Shown: positions 25,768 to 35,491, counted from the first letter of the stretch. The stretch is DNA of 64,000 nt from Desulfospira joergensenii DSM 10085 (GCF_000420085.1 NZ_ATUG01000002.1:2232001-2296000), one strand, 5' to 3'. Notes: a model not told the origin generated them from the sequence alone. Translations and numbers: made by a program.

Positions 25768-26802
25768 ATGATGAAACCGATGACAGAAAATACCAGAATA
25801 GGGGTTGTGGGCGCGGGATCCTGGGGCACTGCCCTTGCCAAACTGCTGGCCGATAAAGGATATGGACTGGATTTATGGGTATTTGAGCCGGAACTCAAAG
25901 AAGAGATCGAACAGACCCGGGAAAACAATATTTTCCTTCCCGGATTCCGGCTGCCGGAACGCATCCTCCCCTCCAATGACCTTGAAAGGGTTGTCCGGGA
26001 TAAGGATCTGGTGCTCCTGGTGGTGCCTTCCCATTTCATGAGGGATATTGCCGGCCGGATCAAGGACTTTCTTACACCGGATGCAGTAGTGGTAACGGCT
26101 TCCAAGGGGATTGAAAACAAGACCCACCTCACCATGACCCAGATCCTTGAAGAGATGATTCCGGGCCTGCCCAAAGAAAATTTCGTGGTCCTTTCCGGCC
26201 CCAGTTTTGCCAAAGAGGTCGCCGCAGGCGTGCCCACGGTTGTGGCTTCGGCATCTGTGAGCCGGGAAAATGCCAGATTTGTTCAGACCGTGTTCTCCTC
26301 TCCCCGGTTTCGGGTTTACGTCAACGATGATCCCGTGGGAACCCAGATCGGCGGGGCCATGAAAAACGTTTTGGCCATTGCCGCGGGGATCTGTGACGGG
26401 ATGAAAATGGGGCTCAACCCCAGGGCCGCCCTTATCACCCGGGGACTGGCCGAGATGAACCGCCTGGGAACCCGGATGGGGGCCGATCCTTTGACCCTGC
26501 TGGGGCTGGCCGGGGTAGGGGACCTGCTTTTGACCTGTACCGGGGAGCTGAGCCGGAACTATACCCTGGGCAAGCAGATCGGCCAGGGCAAAAAACTGGA
26601 TGATATTATTTCGGAAATGAGAATGGTGGCGGAAGGCGTCAAGACCACGCGCTCGGTTTACAACCTGTCCAAAAAACTCAAGGTGGACCTGCCGGTCTGC
26701 AACGAGGTTTACCGGGCCCTGTTCGAAGGGCTTTCCGTGGATGAAACCGTGGAGCGCCTTATGAACCGGTCCCTTAAGCACGAGCTGGACGGGGTGGTGT
26801 AA
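25768..26802 (+). CDS. gpsA: Glycerol-3-phosphate dehydrogenase [NAD(P)+]
   Basis: Makes sn-glycerol 3-phosphate from dihydroxyacetone phosphate for phospholipid synthesis. 344 residues with the nucleotide fold GVVGAGSWGTALAKLL (about 12-27), SKGIE, LSGPSFAKEVAAG, the catalytic Lys in GGAMKNVLAIAAGI, and the C-terminal MNRLGTRMGAD/GDLLLTCTGELSRNYTLG signature. The exact start among three nearby ATGs (25768, 25771, 25780) is unclear. The 170 bases before it hold no other recognisable gene. Confidence 0.95.
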   Translation: MMKPMTENTRIGVVGAGSWGTALAKLLADKGYGLDLWVFEPELKEEIEQTRENNIFLPGFRLPERILPSNDLERVVRDKDLVLLVVPSHFMRDIAGRIKDFLTPDAVVVTASKGIENKTHLTMTQILEEMIPGLPKENFVVLSGPSFAKEVAAGVPTVVASASVSRENARFVQTVFSSPRFRVYVNDDPVGTQIGGAMKNVLAIAAGICDGMKMGLNPRAALITRGLAEMNRLGTRMGADPLTLLGLAGVGDLLLTCTGELSRNYTLGKQIGQGKKLDDIISEMRMVAEGVKTTRSVYNLSKKLKVDLPVCNEVYRALFEGLSVDETVERLMNRSLKHELDGVV

Positions 26803-26900
26803 AGCCGTTACCAGAATTTTATAGGATCCTAGCTCAATCCCTATGCCCAAAGCCTGTGATGGGTATAACGTATTGATAATTTAAATAAAAGGGTCCTGAT

Positions 26901-27480
26901 GTGGCTGAAACCATTGATCCCGAACTGCTGTCCCGCCTTTCCAGACTGGATTACGCTTTCCAGCCCATCGTGAATATCCATACCGGAAGCACATTCGGAT
27001 TTTAGGCCCTGGTCAGGTGCCACAAAGAGGCCGGGTTCTCCCCCATCCAGGAGATATTTGACCCGGCCTTTTAGGGGGCCTCCACCAGGCAGACCTTTTT
27101 CCGCGGCAGAAGGCCTTCACCAAATTTGCCAGGTTCAAAGGGAAAAGAAATATCAAGCTGTTTTATAACCTGGACAACCGCCTCTTTGATTCCGGCGGCT
27201 ATCGGTCGGACGAATCAAAGGCTTCAGCATCTTCTTTAGAGGCTGCCCTTCCTTTTTCAGGATGACCGGACCGGGAATCCTCCTTTTGACGGAGAATCCG
27301 CCAAAATACATGACCGCTGCCGGGGCTGGAGTGTCATCTAACAGGAATGCCTTTTGGATGTCGTCGGTCAAAGAAATTTTTTTTCGTCACCCGGATATGC
27401 CGGAAATACTTGAACAGATAAAAAATATTGATTATAACCATTTGGAACACTATTCCGCAGGGACCTGTCCGGATAACTGA
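26901..27480 (+). pseudogene. Decayed EAL-domain (c-di-GMP phosphodiesterase) gene
   Basis: From a GTG at 26901 the reading gives LDYAFQPIVNIHTGSTFGF, the classic start of an EAL domain, then a TAG (27003-27005) exactly where the catalytic Glu of EAL belongs, then ALVRCHKEAGFSP. A second TAG follows at 27072-27074. After a frame change the conserved continuation QKAFTKFARFKGKRNIKLFYNLDNRLFDSGGY is readable around 27108-27205. A further open stretch (27262-27480) may be the C-terminal remainder. Two stops plus a frameshift make it non-functional. It follows gpsA on the same strand. Confidence 0.82.
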
Positions 27481-27576
27481 AAACGGATTCCAAGAGTAAA
27501 AGTATATCCCTGTCAGAATGGCCTGTAATGAGTATAGTGGAACATTTTAGCCTCAACTTTAAAGGATGAGATTACG

Positions 27577-28269
27577 ATGACACGCTCAACAGAAGATAAA
27601 TCAAAAAAGACTGATCCAAGACAAGCCGGAACAAGGGCCATGACCCGAAAGCTTCCATGCCGAATAACGTTCATTGTCATCTTTCTTCTGGCTGCTGTCT
27701 TAACCGGGAAGGGTTTTTCTGCCGAAAGTACAGACCAGGGGACCTCATCCGCCGTTTCCCCTCAGGATCAAGGGAAAACAGCACAGGGCCTTCCCGCCGA
27801 TCCCGGTGTCCTGATCCATGTTTACGGGGATGACTCCATGGTGGCCCTGTTCAGGGGAGAACTGGAAATTGGTTTTTTCAATCACGGGCTCAACTATTTT
27901 TCCGTTGAGAACATCCCTGAACTCAGGGAAAAGGTCACCCTGGGCCGGCGGGATATCAAATGGTATGAGATCAGAAAGCTGGTCCCGGGCGACACGGCTC
28001 ATATCCTGGTCATCGCGGGCATCGAAAAAGCCGGGTCTCAAGTCCTTGACTATCACGGCAGAGAGACCCGGATGACCCATGCCACCTTCACGGTCCGGGC
28101 CGTTGATCTGGCCTCGGGCAGACCTGCGGCTGCCCCTGAGATCGGTCAGTTCCAATATACACCAATGAGCCTGTTTGAGGCCCTCCACCTTGCCGTCTCC
28201 CCCGGGGCAGACCGAATGGGAGGGAATATCAGAAAATTCTGGAATGAGAAAGTTAAAAGTGGGAATTAA
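27577..28269 (+). CDS. Exported protein of unknown function beside a CsgG-like lipoprotein
   Basis: 230 residues with a basic N-terminus and one hydrophobic segment (about 31-50, ITFIVIFLLAAVLTGKGFSA) that is probably a signal peptide, then a Gln/Ser/Thr-rich linker and a compact alpha/beta domain (about 75-225) containing LIHVYGDDSMVALFRGELEIGFF and DTAHILVIAGIEKAG. I do not recognise the family. The next gene follows within 70 bases on the same strand, so the two may act together at the outer envelope. Confidence 0.6.
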   Translation: MTRSTEDKSKKTDPRQAGTRAMTRKLPCRITFIVIFLLAAVLTGKGFSAESTDQGTSSAVSPQDQGKTAQGLPADPGVLIHVYGDDSMVALFRGELEIGFFNHGLNYFSVENIPELREKVTLGRRDIKWYEIRKLVPGDTAHILVIAGIEKAGSQVLDYHGRETRMTHATFTVRAVDLASGRPAAAPEIGQFQYTPMSLFEALHLAVSPGADRMGGNIRKFWNEKVKSGN

Positions 28270-28338
28270 TTGAACCGGATAATAAATAAAAATTGCAATT
28301 GGCGAATCACTAATATCAAATTAACCCAGGAGAAAAAA

Positions 28339-29358
28339 ATGTTTATGGACCGTATCAAGCAAATCTGTTTTTTTTGTGTAGTCTCATTGATCATCGCAGG
28401 ACTGGCCGGCTGTGTGAGCAGCGGCACAGAAACCAAGGTCACATCCGGACAGGGCAGTCCCGACATCAACCAGGCCCAGGCCGAAGCTTATAACGGTCCC
28501 AAGGCCCGGGTGGCTGTTTCCAGATTCAAGGACAAGACCCATCAGGGATGGTACAACCAGGGCATCGGGGACGGGATGGCAGATCAGCTTACCACGGCTC
28601 TTTTCAATACGAACCGGTATATCGTCCTTGAGCGGCAGGCCCTGAGCGATGTGCTGGAAGAGCAGGACCTGGGAGCCAGCGGACGGATCAAGCAGGATAC
28701 GGCGGCAGCCATCGGAGAGATCGAAGGTGCGGAACTCCTCATCGTGGCGGCGGTTACTGAATTTGAAGGCCATGCATCCGGTGCCAGCGGCGGTATCGGA
28801 GGATGGGGCGGCGGTATTTTGGGGGCCCTTGCAGGGGGCATGAACAAGGCCCACATGGCCATTGACCTCCGGGTCATCGATGCCAAGACCTCCAGGATTG
28901 TGGCCGCGACAAGTGTTGAGGGAAAATCTTCGGATTTCAACATCGGCGGCGCCATGGGCGGCCTGATCGGAGGCGGAGCCCTGGGGGGATCTTTGGGCAT
29001 GTATGAAAAGACCCCTGTGGGCAAGGCCATCCGGGCCTGCATCCAGAGTGCCGTGGATTTTATCGTCTCCAAAACCCCCCAGACGTATTACCGCCACGGT
29101 GCTGCCCAGCCTGCTGCCGCCCCTGCTGTCCAGACAGCTCCGGCAGCCCCGGCCTCCGGCGAAAAAGTTACCATCACCGTATCTGCCCTGAACATGAGAT
29201 CGGGCCCGGGCACCTCCAATTCCATTGTCACCGTGCTGAAAGGGGGCGAGGAGCTGACGATTCTTGAAAGGCAGGGAGGATGGATCAAGGTGAAGACTAC
29301 ATCCGGAACCATCGGCTGGATTTCTGAAAAGTACACCAAACCGGTTCCCGCCGGATAA
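28339..29358 (+). CDS. CsgG-like lipoprotein with C-terminal SH3 domain
   Basis: About 339 residues from an ATG with AGGAG upstream. Lipoprotein signal ending in the lipobox IAGLAGC, then a CsgG/curli-assembly-like domain (about 40-245): RVAVSRFKDKT, GDGMADQLTTALFNTNRYIVLERQALSDVLEEQDLG, and a Gly-rich insert GASGGIGGWGGGILGALAGG. An Ala/Pro linker (about 250-272) leads to a bacterial SH3 domain (about 275-335, VSALNMRSGPGTSNSIVTVL ... GTIGWISEKY). The SH3 part suggests binding to cell wall or another envelope protein; CsgG-type domains form secretion pores or envelope assemblies. No curlin-like genes lie nearby, so curli export is not implied. A strong terminator follows. Confidence 0.82.
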   Translation: MFMDRIKQICFFCVVSLIIAGLAGCVSSGTETKVTSGQGSPDINQAQAEAYNGPKARVAVSRFKDKTHQGWYNQGIGDGMADQLTTALFNTNRYIVLERQALSDVLEEQDLGASGRIKQDTAAAIGEIEGAELLIVAAVTEFEGHASGASGGIGGWGGGILGALAGGMNKAHMAIDLRVIDAKTSRIVAATSVEGKSSDFNIGGAMGGLIGGGALGGSLGMYEKTPVGKAIRACIQSAVDFIVSKTPQTYYRHGAAQPAAAPAVQTAPAAPASGEKVTITVSALNMRSGPGTSNSIVTVLKGGEELTILERQGGWIKVKTTSGTIGWISEKYTKPVPAG

Positions 29359-29373
29359 AGATATTTACGGATG

Positions 29374-29408
29374 AAAAAAGGGGCCCCTGCATAAGGGGCC
29401 CCTTTTTT
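29374..29408. terminator. Bidirectional rho-independent terminator
   Basis: Perfect 14-bp arms (AAAAAAGGGGCCCC at 29374-29387 and GGGGCCCCTTTTTT at 29395-29408) around a 7-base loop. The A- and T-runs let it end transcription from both the CsgG-like gene and the convergent aminotransferase gene. Confidence 0.92.
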
Positions 29409-29475
29409 ATTTAGAATCCATCAGGGCAAAAGGCTTTTTCACCAAAAAACAGGCGAAGTAAAAATAGAGTCGAAA

Positions 29476-30651
29476 CTATTTTTTTGCCTTTTCCATGGCC
29501 CGCTTGAATCCTTCAAAGGATCCCTGGATGGCAGCCTCGGGCACGGCATAGGAGAGCCTGAAATGGCCGGGCCCCCCAAAGCCTGTTCCGGGCACGGCCA
29601 GGATATTCTCCTGTTTTAAGAGATTTACAAATTCCAGATCATCCTGAATCGGGCTTTTGGGAAATAGGTAAAAGGCCCCCTGGGGGATGTCAAATTCATA
29701 CCCGGCTTTGCTCAGCCCCTGGCAGAACATATCCCTTCTTTTCCGGTAGATGCCGATGTCCACAGTCACCCCCTGGAGTCTTCCCACCACCTGTTGGAAA
29801 AGTGCAGGGGCGTTCACCACCATCATGGTATTGGCCACCCCGGCCGCTCCTGCGATCAGACCGGCATCTTCGGCCCTGGGGTGAACGGCCAAATAGCCGA
29901 TGCGCTCCCCGGCCAGGGAGAGCTCCTTGGAATAGGAGGTCAGGACGATGGTATGGTCATAAATATCAAATACCCATGGGACATCCACGTCGTAAACGAT
30001 CTTGCGATAGGGCTCGTCGGAAATCAGGTAGATGCGCTTTCCGAATTCCCGGCTCTTCTGTTCCAGGATCTCTCCCAGCCCGGTCAGTTCCTCCCGGGTA
30101 TAGACCGCACCCGTGGGATTGTTGGGGGAGTTGATGAGCATCACCCGGGTCTTGGGCGTGATTGCCTCTTCAATGGCATTGAGATCCAGGTGGAAATCCG
30201 GGGTGGAGGATACGGTCTTGAGAACGGCGCCGGCAATAAAGGCATACTGGTTATATCCCACAAAATAGGGAGCCGGCGTCAGGATCTCCTCTCCGGGATT
30301 CACCAGGGCCTTGAGAGTATCGTTAAGTGCGCCTGCCGCTCCCACGCTCATCACCACCAGATCCGGTGTGAGCCCCACCCCGGTTTCCTTGTTTAAATAA
30401 TCGGCCACGGCCTGCCTCACATTGGGAAATCCGGGATTGGGCATATACCCGTGGGAAAAGGTTTTGTCGTTGATCAGATCATTCAGGGTATCTTTCACCA
30501 CAGCCGGCGGGGGAACATCGGGATTGCCCAGGGAAAAATCGAACACATTGTCTGCACCGTATTTTTCCCGCATCCTTATCCCCTCCTCAAACATTTTCCG
30601 GATCATGGATGCCGCCTCCACCACTTTTACCATTTTCTCAGCTATGGGCAT
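29476..30651 (-). CDS. PLP-dependent class I/II aminotransferase
   Basis: 391 residues, aspartate-aminotransferase fold type I. Visible: FSLGNPDVPPP near the N-terminus, INSPNNPTGAVYTREEL (substrate/PLP region), ISDEPYRKIVYD and the PLP-lysine segment TSYSKELSLAGERIGYLA; the conserved Arg lies in the GHFRLSYA part near the C-terminus. Substrate (aspartate, aromatic or branched-chain amino acid) cannot be fixed from these motifs. Single gene on the minus strand, ended by the shared terminator. Confidence 0.9.
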   Translation of the reverse strand: MPIAEKMVKVVEAASMIRKMFEEGIRMREKYGADNVFDFSLGNPDVPPPAVVKDTLNDLINDKTFSHGYMPNPGFPNVRQAVADYLNKETGVGLTPDLVVMSVGAAGALNDTLKALVNPGEEILTPAPYFVGYNQYAFIAGAVLKTVSSTPDFHLDLNAIEEAITPKTRVMLINSPNNPTGAVYTREELTGLGEILEQKSREFGKRIYLISDEPYRKIVYDVDVPWVFDIYDHTIVLTSYSKELSLAGERIGYLAVHPRAEDAGLIAGAAGVANTMMVVNAPALFQQVVGRLQGVTVDIGIYRKRRDMFCQGLSKAGYEFDIPQGAFYLFPKSPIQDDLEFVNLLKQENILAVPGTGFGGPGHFRLSYAVPEAAIQGSFEGFKRAMEKAKK

Positions 30652-30946
30652 GGAACCCTCCTATAATTGTATATAAAATTATGACCTTAATTCAGATACC
30701 ATACAATAAAATCTTTGCCATGAAAATACCGGTATGCTAAAGTTTTTCAACCCGTGCCCTTCATGGCTTTTAAAATCAATTATCGACAGAAAATCTTTGG
30801 GAGTCTCTTCCCTTGATGGCGGCGGAAAAGGCAATTCAGGAAAAGGTTAGGAAACCCGGCAGACTTATGATACTTGATAATGAGATCGAAAAGGGATATC
30901 ATACGCCCCTTATATTCAATTGCCTATTTAAGTGAAGGAAACTGCC
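30652..30946. other. Divergent intergenic region, aminotransferase/proA
   Basis: Should hold promoters for both divergent genes. No RNA gene or repeat was recognised. Confidence 0.4.
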
Positions 30947-32272
30947 ATGGCCAATCAGACCCTTTCCGGACAATCCAATCCCGCCGTAACCGGCAAGACC
31001 GCGGCAGCGGCAATGTCAGTCCTCAACACGGACGTCAAGGACAAGGCCCTGTCCATGATTATCCAGGCCCTGGAAAAGAACCGGGACAAGATATTTCAGG
31101 CCAATGAAGCCGACATGGACCGGGCCGCACAGGAAGGACTTGAACCGGCCCTGTTGAAAAGGCTTAAATTTGATGGGGCCAAGCTTAGGGAGACCCTGGA
31201 GGGCATCCAGAGCCTGATCCGTCTGGAGGACCCTGTGGGCAAAACCCTGTCTGCACTGGAACTGGACAAGGGGCTTGAGCTCTTTAAGATCAGCCGTCCC
31301 CTGGGGCTCATCGGGGTGATTTTTGAATCCCGGCCCGATGCCCTGGTTCAGATTGCCTGTCTCTGCCTCAAGAGCGGAAACGCCGTTCTCATGAAAGGGG
31401 GGAGCGAGGCCGCTGAAACCAATAAGGTTTTATCCCGGGTCATCCACGACGCCGGGGTTGAACAGGGGCTCCCTGAAAACTGGCTCGGCCTGCTGCAGAC
31501 CCGGGATGATGTGGCCGGCATCCTCAAGATGGATCAATATGTGGATCTCATCATTCCCAGGGGCAGCAATTCCTTTGTCCGCTACATCATGGAAAATACC
31601 CTGATCCCGGTCCTGGGCCATGCCGACGGCATCTGCCACCTCTATATCGATAGGGATGCGGATACTTTAATGGCAATTGATCTGGCCGTGGACGGCAAAT
31701 GCCAGTACGTGGCCGTTTGCAACGCCATAGAGACCATCCTGGTCCATGAATCGGTTGCCCAGACAATTATGGCGCCCATGGGAAAGGCCCTCAAAGCCCA
31801 AAAGGTTAAAATTTTCGGATGTCCCAGAACCTGCGGACTCATGGATGCCGAGCCGGCCTCGGAACAGGACTGGCAGACCGAGTACCTGGACTATGTTGTT
31901 TCCATCCGGGTGGTCTCCTCCATGGATCAGGCCCTGGAGCACATCAACCGGTACGGATCCGGCCACACAGACGTCATTGTCACAAAGGACCGGGACCGGG
32001 CGATTCGATTCATGGACATGGCTGATACGGCCGATGCCCTCTGGAACTGTTCCTCCCGGTTCGCGGACGGATTCAGGTTCGGCCTGGGTGCGGAAGTCGG
32101 GATCTCCACCAACAAGATCCATGCCCGGGGACCGGTGGGACTGGAGGGACTCATGACCACCCAGTTCCGGCTCATGGGAGACGGCCACAGGGTGGCGGAT
32201 TATTCCGGGGACAATGCCAGGTCCTTTCTCCACAGGCCCCTGGATCAAAAATTGGATAAGAAGTTTCAATAG
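30947..32272 (+). CDS. proA: Gamma-glutamyl phosphate reductase
   Basis: Reduces gamma-glutamyl phosphate to glutamate-5-semialdehyde with NADPH in proline synthesis. About 441 residues from the ATG at 30947, which has AAGGA upstream (an earlier GTG at 30932 would include that site). Shows ISRPLGLIGVIFESRPDALVQIACLCLKSGNAVLMKGG, the catalytic Cys in YVAVCNAIETILVHE, and the terminal signature FGLGAEVGISTNKIHARGPVGLEGLMTTQ. proB follows after 9 bases; proA-first order is the reverse of the common proBA arrangement. Confidence 0.96.
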   Translation: MANQTLSGQSNPAVTGKTAAAAMSVLNTDVKDKALSMIIQALEKNRDKIFQANEADMDRAAQEGLEPALLKRLKFDGAKLRETLEGIQSLIRLEDPVGKTLSALELDKGLELFKISRPLGLIGVIFESRPDALVQIACLCLKSGNAVLMKGGSEAAETNKVLSRVIHDAGVEQGLPENWLGLLQTRDDVAGILKMDQYVDLIIPRGSNSFVRYIMENTLIPVLGHADGICHLYIDRDADTLMAIDLAVDGKCQYVAVCNAIETILVHESVAQTIMAPMGKALKAQKVKIFGCPRTCGLMDAEPASEQDWQTEYLDYVVSIRVVSSMDQALEHINRYGSGHTDVIVTKDRDRAIRFMDMADTADALWNCSSRFADGFRFGLGAEVGISTNKIHARGPVGLEGLMTTQFRLMGDGHRVADYSGDNARSFLHRPLDQKLDKKFQ

Positions 32273-32281
32273 GGAAGTCCC

Positions 32282-33409
32282 ATGCCTGATCAGCGATTGT
32301 CAAATGCCAAAAGAATAGTGGTTAAACTGGGCTCCAACGTGATTACCGCAGAGAACAGCCTCAATCTCACGGTCATGGAGTCCATTTCCCGGCAGATCTC
32401 CACCCTCATGGACAAAGGCCTGGAGGTGATTCTGGTCTCGTCCGGGGCCATGGCCGCGGGCCTGCGCAAGATGGGGCTGGACCGGCGGCCCGATGAAATT
32501 CCCAAGCGCCAGGCCATTTCCGCCATCGGCCAGACCGAGGTCATGAATACCTATGAAGCGGAATTCGGCCGGTTCGGCAAAAAAGTGTCCCAGATCCTTT
32601 TGACCGGGGAAGATTTAAATGACCGCAAACGGTATCTCAATGCCAGGAATGCCCTGTACACCCTCATGGAGTGGAAGGTGGTTCCCATTGTCAATGAGAA
32701 CGACACCGTCATGGTGGAGGAGATCAAGCTGGGGGACAACGACAATCTGGCCGCCATGATCACCCTGCTCATGGATGCGGATTTTCTCTTTATCCTGACG
32801 GACATTGACGGGCTCTATGACAAGGATCCTCGGAAATATTCCAATGCCAGGCTGATCCGCAGGGTCACGGCCTTTGAAGAGGAGATCGAGGAATATGCCA
32901 GCGCAATTCCCGGGACTCTTGGAACCGGGGGCATGCTCTCCAAGATTCTTGCCGCCAAAAAGGTGACCTCATCGGGCATTCCCATGATCGTGGCCAGGGG
33001 GGATTCTCCGGATATCCTGCTTCGGCTGTTTGACCGGGACCGCCTGGGTACCTATTTTATTCCCAAAGAAGAGAAGATGTCCTCCAGAAAATGCTGGATC
33101 GCCCATACCCTCAGGCCCAGGGGAAACCTGATCCTGGACTGGGGTGCGGTCCGGGCGGTCCGGAAGAACGGGAAAAGCCTTCTGCCCAGCGGTATCCTGG
33201 AGGTGGAGGGGGAATTTTCCCAGGGGGAGGCCGTATCCCTGAAAGATCCGGACAATAAGATCCTGGCAACCGGACTGGTCAATTACCCGGCCGACGATAT
33301 CCGGCTGATCAAGGGGCTCAGGACCTCCCAGATCGAATCCTGCCTGGGCAATAAGCATTATGACGAGGTGGTTCACCGAAACAACCTGGTGGTCCTCAGC
33401 GATTGCTGA
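32282..33409 (+). CDS. proB: Glutamate 5-kinase
   Basis: Phosphorylates glutamate to gamma-glutamyl phosphate, the committed and normally proline-inhibited step. 375 residues: amino-acid kinase domain (about 8-260) with VVKLGSNVIT, VSSGAMAAGLRKMGL, NENDTVMVEEIKLGDNDNLAAM and GTGGMLSKILAAK, then a C-terminal PUA domain (about 280-370). AGGGAAG precedes the ATG. Forms a two-gene proline unit with proA. Confidence 0.96.
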   Translation: MPDQRLSNAKRIVVKLGSNVITAENSLNLTVMESISRQISTLMDKGLEVILVSSGAMAAGLRKMGLDRRPDEIPKRQAISAIGQTEVMNTYEAEFGRFGKKVSQILLTGEDLNDRKRYLNARNALYTLMEWKVVPIVNENDTVMVEEIKLGDNDNLAAMITLLMDADFLFILTDIDGLYDKDPRKYSNARLIRRVTAFEEEIEEYASAIPGTLGTGGMLSKILAAKKVTSSGIPMIVARGDSPDILLRLFDRDRLGTYFIPKEEKMSSRKCWIAHTLRPRGNLILDWGAVRAVRKNGKSLLPSGILEVEGEFSQGEAVSLKDPDNKILATGLVNYPADDIRLIKGLRTSQIESCLGNKHYDEVVHRNNLVVLSDC

Positions 33410-33508
33410 TCCCCCCGGGCGCGAATTTCACCCTGGAGATTACCATCCTTTGCCGGACGTTCTTCATATCCTTCATGGCAAAGAGAAATAAAGGTCGAAA
33501 CTGAATTG

Positions 33509-35491
33509 ATGAAAAAACGAGAAAAACCGTATATCCTGGCTCCTGCCGGTGACAGGGATTCCTTTCTGGCGGCCATTGCTGCCGGTGCCGATGCCGTGTA
33601 CTGCGGACTCAAGATCTTTTCCGCCCGCATGGAGGCGGATAACTTCGGAACCGAGGAACTGGCCGGAATGGTCACCCTGGCCCGGTCCCGGGGGGTTGAG
33701 GTCTATGTGGCCTTCAACTCCATGATCAAACCCGGGGAACTTGAAAAAACGGCCAGGCTCATTAAAAAACTGGCCGTTTATGTGAACCCCCATGCTTTGA
33801 TCATCCAGGATCCGGCTGTGGTGCCCCTGGCCCGCAAGGCCGGGTTCAAGGGGGAGCTGCACCTCTCCACCCTGTCCAATCCATCCTTTGGCCGGGGACT
33901 TGAGCAGGCCCATAAAATGGGATTTCACCGGGCCGTCCTGTCCAGGGAACTGAACGTGGATGAGATCAAGTCCGTGGCCGCACTGGCCCCGGAGGGTCTT
34001 GATCTGGAGGTTTTTATCCACGGAGCTCTCTGCTATGCGGTTTCCGGACGCTGTTACTGGAGTTCCTGGTTCGGGGGGAGAAGCGGGCTCAGGGGAAGAT
34101 GTGTCCAGCCCTGCCGCCGGATGTACTCCCAGAAGGGAGAAAAGTCCAGGTTCTTTTCCTGCCTGGATCTGTCCGTCGATGTCCTTGCCAAGGTTCTCAA
34201 GGAGATTCCCAAGGTAACCACCTGGAAGATCGAAGGCCGGAAAAAAAGCCCCCATTACGTGTTTTATACGGTGAGGGCCTATCAGATGCTCCGGGACGAG
34301 GGCAGGGATCCCCAAAAGAGAAAAACAGCCCTGGCATTTCTGGAATATGCCTTGGGCAGGCCCTTTACCCATTATAATTTTTTGTCCCAGCGCAAGATCA
34401 ATCCCATTAACCGGGGTACCGAGACCGGGTCGGGATTGTTTGCCGGCAGGATCAGTAAGGGACCTTCTCCCTATTTCATTACCCGGGAACCCCTGTTCCA
34501 GGGGGATCTTCTCCGCCTGGGATACGAGGATGACAAGGGCCATGCCATCCAGCGGGTGAACCGTTCCGTCCCCAAAAAGGGCAAATTTGTTCTGAAGAAG
34601 AACAGGAATCTTGCAAAGGGCGCCCCCGTATTCATCGTGGACAGAAGAGAGCCCGAGGTTAAAGCCCTGATCAAGGAACTGGCCCTGGAATTGGAGGCCA
34701 TTGAGCCGGTAAAGGTCAGGCCGGTCCAGACGGATGTTCATCCCTCTCCCGGACCCTCCGGGAAAAGAAACCGGGGCCGGGCCGGCAGGACCCTGCCCCT
34801 GGACATGAGATTGTCCAGAAAACCCGGCAGGGGACGGATGGATAGTGCCAGGGCGCTCTGGCTCACCCCGGAAGGGGGGCCCAAACTTCCCAATCGGCAG
34901 ATCCAGGATACCTGGTGGTGGCTTCCCCCGGTGATCTGGCCTGAAGAGGAAGAAAAATGGGAGCGGGCGGTCCAGGCCGTTTTGTCCAAAGGAGGCCGCA
35001 GATTTGTCCTGAACATGATCTGGCAAAGACCTTTTTTCCCGAAGACCAAAGGTCTTGAGCTGTGGGCCGGGCCTTTCTGCAACCTGGCCAATGGGGAGGC
35101 CATCAATAGTCTTAAAGCCCAAGGGTTTTCCGGTGCCATGGTCAGTCCGGAGCTGGGGGAAAACGAGTTTCTTGCCCTGCCCGGGATGTGCGAGCTTCCC
35201 CTGGGTATTGTCGTCAAGGGAAACTGGCCCCTGTGCATTTCAAGAACCCTCTCCCCGGATATCCGTCTGAACAGCCTCTTTTCAAGCCCCATGGGAGAGA
35301 AGAGCTGGGTGTCCAAAAGGGATGACAACTTCTGGGTGTTCCCCGAATGGGAACTGGATCTGACATCCAAGCGGAAAGAACTGCAGAATGCGGGCTTTCA
35401 GGTCTTTGTTTCCATGGAAGAGCCGATCCCCAAAGGAGTTGTCATGAAGAAGCGGCCAGGTTTGTGGAACTGGAAGATGTCGGTGTTGTAA
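33509..35491 (+). CDS. U32-family peptidase (RlhA/TrhP-like)
   Basis: About 660 residues. The N-terminal U32 domain shows LAPAGDRDSFLAAIAAGADAVYCG and the motif ALCYAVSGRCYWSSWFGGRSGLRGRCVQPCRR, with four cysteines near 175, 182, 198 and 202 that hold an Fe-S cluster in characterised relatives. Those relatives (RlhA, TrhP) act in hydroxylation of rRNA or tRNA cytidine/uridine rather than in proteolysis; which applies here is open. The C-terminal half (from about 285) includes a DUF3656-like middle portion. That half is repeated with an internal deletion at 43 kb. Confidence 0.85.
   Translation: MKKREKPYILAPAGDRDSFLAAIAAGADAVYCGLKIFSARMEADNFGTEELAGMVTLARSRGVEVYVAFNSMIKPGELEKTARLIKKLAVYVNPHALIIQDPAVVPLARKAGFKGELHLSTLSNPSFGRGLEQAHKMGFHRAVLSRELNVDEIKSVAALAPEGLDLEVFIHGALCYAVSGRCYWSSWFGGRSGLRGRCVQPCRRMYSQKGEKSRFFSCLDLSVDVLAKVLKEIPKVTTWKIEGRKKSPHYVFYTVRAYQMLRDEGRDPQKRKTALAFLEYALGRPFTHYNFLSQRKINPINRGTETGSGLFAGRISKGPSPYFITREPLFQGDLLRLGYEDDKGHAIQRVNRSVPKKGKFVLKKNRNLAKGAPVFIVDRREPEVKALIKELALELEAIEPVKVRPVQTDVHPSPGPSGKRNRGRAGRTLPLDMRLSRKPGRGRMDSARALWLTPEGGPKLPNRQIQDTWWWLPPVIWPEEEEKWERAVQAVLSKGGRRFVLNMIWQRPFFPKTKGLELWAGPFCNLANGEAINSLKAQGFSGAMVSPELGENEFLALPGMCELPLGIVVKGNWPLCISRTLSPDIRLNSLFSSPMGEKSWVSKRDDNFWVFPEWELDLTSKRKELQNAGFQVFVSMEEPIPKGVVMKKRPGLWNWKMSVL

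Noticed and set aside
27003..27074. The two TAG codons read as pyrrolysine in the EAL gene
   Set aside because: One replaces the catalytic Glu, a frameshift lies downstream, and GAG to TAG is a single change; a decayed gene is the simpler reading.
33473..35122. Minus-strand open frame of 549 codons opposite the U32 gene
   Set aside because: Pro/Gly/Gln-rich shadow of the well-supported plus-strand U32 gene, without motifs or a ribosome site.
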